Part shown: positions 63,430 through 64,000 of the stretch, piece by piece | Position numbering within the stretch: position 1 is the stretch's first letter | How the letters are laid out: every line of letters begins with the position of its first letter | Assembly: GCA_963801715.1 (NCBI GenBank) | Contig: CAWDGB010000005.1 | Location: forward strand, 124,001-188,000 | Reading direction: 5' to 3' | Source: CAVVJA01 sp963801715 | GTDB taxonomy: Bacteria > Actinomycetota > Actinomycetes > Mycobacteriales > Jatrophihabitantaceae | DNA: 64,000 nucleotides | Notes under the pieces: model-generated | Database searches by the model: none | Seen by the model: only the letters and a program-made list of their open reading frames with translations | What the model was told of the DNA's origin: nothing | Program-made: the position numbers and the translations under genes

Positions 63430-64000
63430 CTGGCCGCTCCGTCGCGGTCCAGTTCGATCGAGAGGACCTCGGCCAGGCCGTAGCCGAAACCGTGCACCCG
63501 TCCTTCCTTTGGGTCGCCGACACGGATTACCACGGATCCACCGAAGGGCTCCCGGCCGAGGACCTCGATACGATCGCCGAGGTCGATGCTGCAGGTGTCG
63601 AGATATCGGAGGACCTCCGGGTTGCCGTTCCATACCCGCACTAGCCGGCCGACCGCCCCCGGCTCGAGCCGGGAGAGCAACTCACTCGGCGCGGCCAGCA
63701 GCTGACCATCCGAGGTGGGAATGGGATCCCCATGCGGATCCGCCACCGGGTTGCCGAGCTTTGCCGCGATCCTCTCGACGAATAACTCCGAAACAGCGTG
63801 CTCGAGCACCTCGGCTTCCTGCTCGACCTCCTCCCAGCCGTAGCCCAGGCTCTCCGCGAGGAACAACTCGACGAGCCGGCGGCGGCGAATGACCCGCAGT
63901 GCCAGCTGCATTCCGGCCGACGAAAGACTCACATCCGAGTAAGGACGGTGACTGATCAGGCCCATCGCGCGCAGCCGGCCGAGCATCGCCGACACCGACG
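63426..64000 (-). CDS. mntR: DtxR-family manganese/iron regulator (5' end beyond window)
   Basis: At least 190 aa in the window; N-terminal part of the HTH is cut off by the window edge. VSAMLGRLRAMGLISHRPYS is the second half of the winged helix; the metal/dimer domain has VELFLAESLGYGWEEVEQEA and LEHAVSELFVERIAAKLGNP. A C-terminal SH3-like domain follows. Represses Mn uptake when metal is sufficient; mntH follows with translational coupling. IdeR-type iron control is the alternative. Confidence 0.87.
   Translation of the reverse strand, partial: SVSAMLGRLRAMGLISHRPYSDVSLSSAGMQLALRVIRRRRLVELFLAESLGYGWEEVEQEAEVLEHAVSELFVERIAAKLGNPVADPHGDPIPTSDGQLLAAPSELLSRLEPGAVGRLVRVWNGNPEVLRYLDTCSIDLGDRIEVLGREPFGGSVVIRVGDPKEGRVHGFGYGLAEVLSIELDRDGAAS

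Overview
This window is chromosomal DNA of a high-GC actinobacterium (Actinomycetota). The evidence is consistently G+C-rich coding sequence and frequent GTG/TTG starts. The dnaK-grpE-dnaJ-hspR operon has a HAIR operator. A block matches the mycobacterial order Rv0049-ponA1-Rv0051-rpsF-ssb-rpsR-rplI-dnaB. An EtfD-type (Rv0338c-like) membrane oxidoreductase and several ECF sigma factors with SnoaL-like tails are also present. The order or genus cannot be fixed from sequence reading alone. I found no tRNA, rRNA, CRISPR array, prophage, transposase or integrase.

Layout. 0-4.4 kb: end of an unidentified gene, a strong terminator, then the heat-shock operon dnaK-grpE-dnaJ-hspR on the minus strand. 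4.5-13 kb: a CtaG-like protein; then, on the minus strand, an M20 amidohydrolase, hutF, a rhomboid-like membrane protein, a lysylphosphatidylglycerol-synthase-type membrane protein and a GH13 alpha-glucosidase, tightly packed and possibly one operon. 13-17 kb: an osmoprotectant (glycine betaine/choline type) ABC importer. 17-22 kb: EtfD-like oxidoreductase, long-chain acyl-CoA synthetase and a metal-receptor-fold protein. 22-31 kb: the conserved core block (DUF5318-like protein, ponA1, GT87 mannosyltransferase, DNase IV on the other strand, rpsF-ssb-rpsR-rplI, dnaB). 31-45 kb: accessory genes, including an AlkZ-like protein, a PQ-loop protein, a flavin monooxygenase with a LuxR regulator, HxlR and an MFS pump, a SnoaL-tailed sigma factor with a cupin and a second MFS pump, a second such sigma factor, a MerR metal-type operon and a methyltransferase. 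45-53.4 kb: a LacI-type regulator with a worn DNA-binding domain, then a TetR-AtuA-acyl-CoA carboxylase operon next to a cytochrome P450. 53.4-56 kb: M56 peptidase and BlaI repressor, divergent from uppP, with two BlaI-type operators. 56-64 kb: SDR, ROK kinase, hydrolase, zincin, methyltransferase facing a MarR-GNAT fusion, a third SnoaL-tailed sigma factor, and the manganese pair mntR-mntH.

Two features cut across the gene list. First, six copies of an approximately 40-52 bp imperfect palindrome lie at gene ends. Their arms resemble GTGATCTTGGACTTAT and its complement, and three copies show paired changes in both arms. This looks like a dispersed REP/MITE-like family. Second, six single-base frameshifts fall in five genes between 10 and 24 kb, including two in the ponA1-type penicillin-binding protein, and I detected none elsewhere. 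This points to local sequence error more than to real gene decay, though decay cannot be excluded for the non-essential genes.
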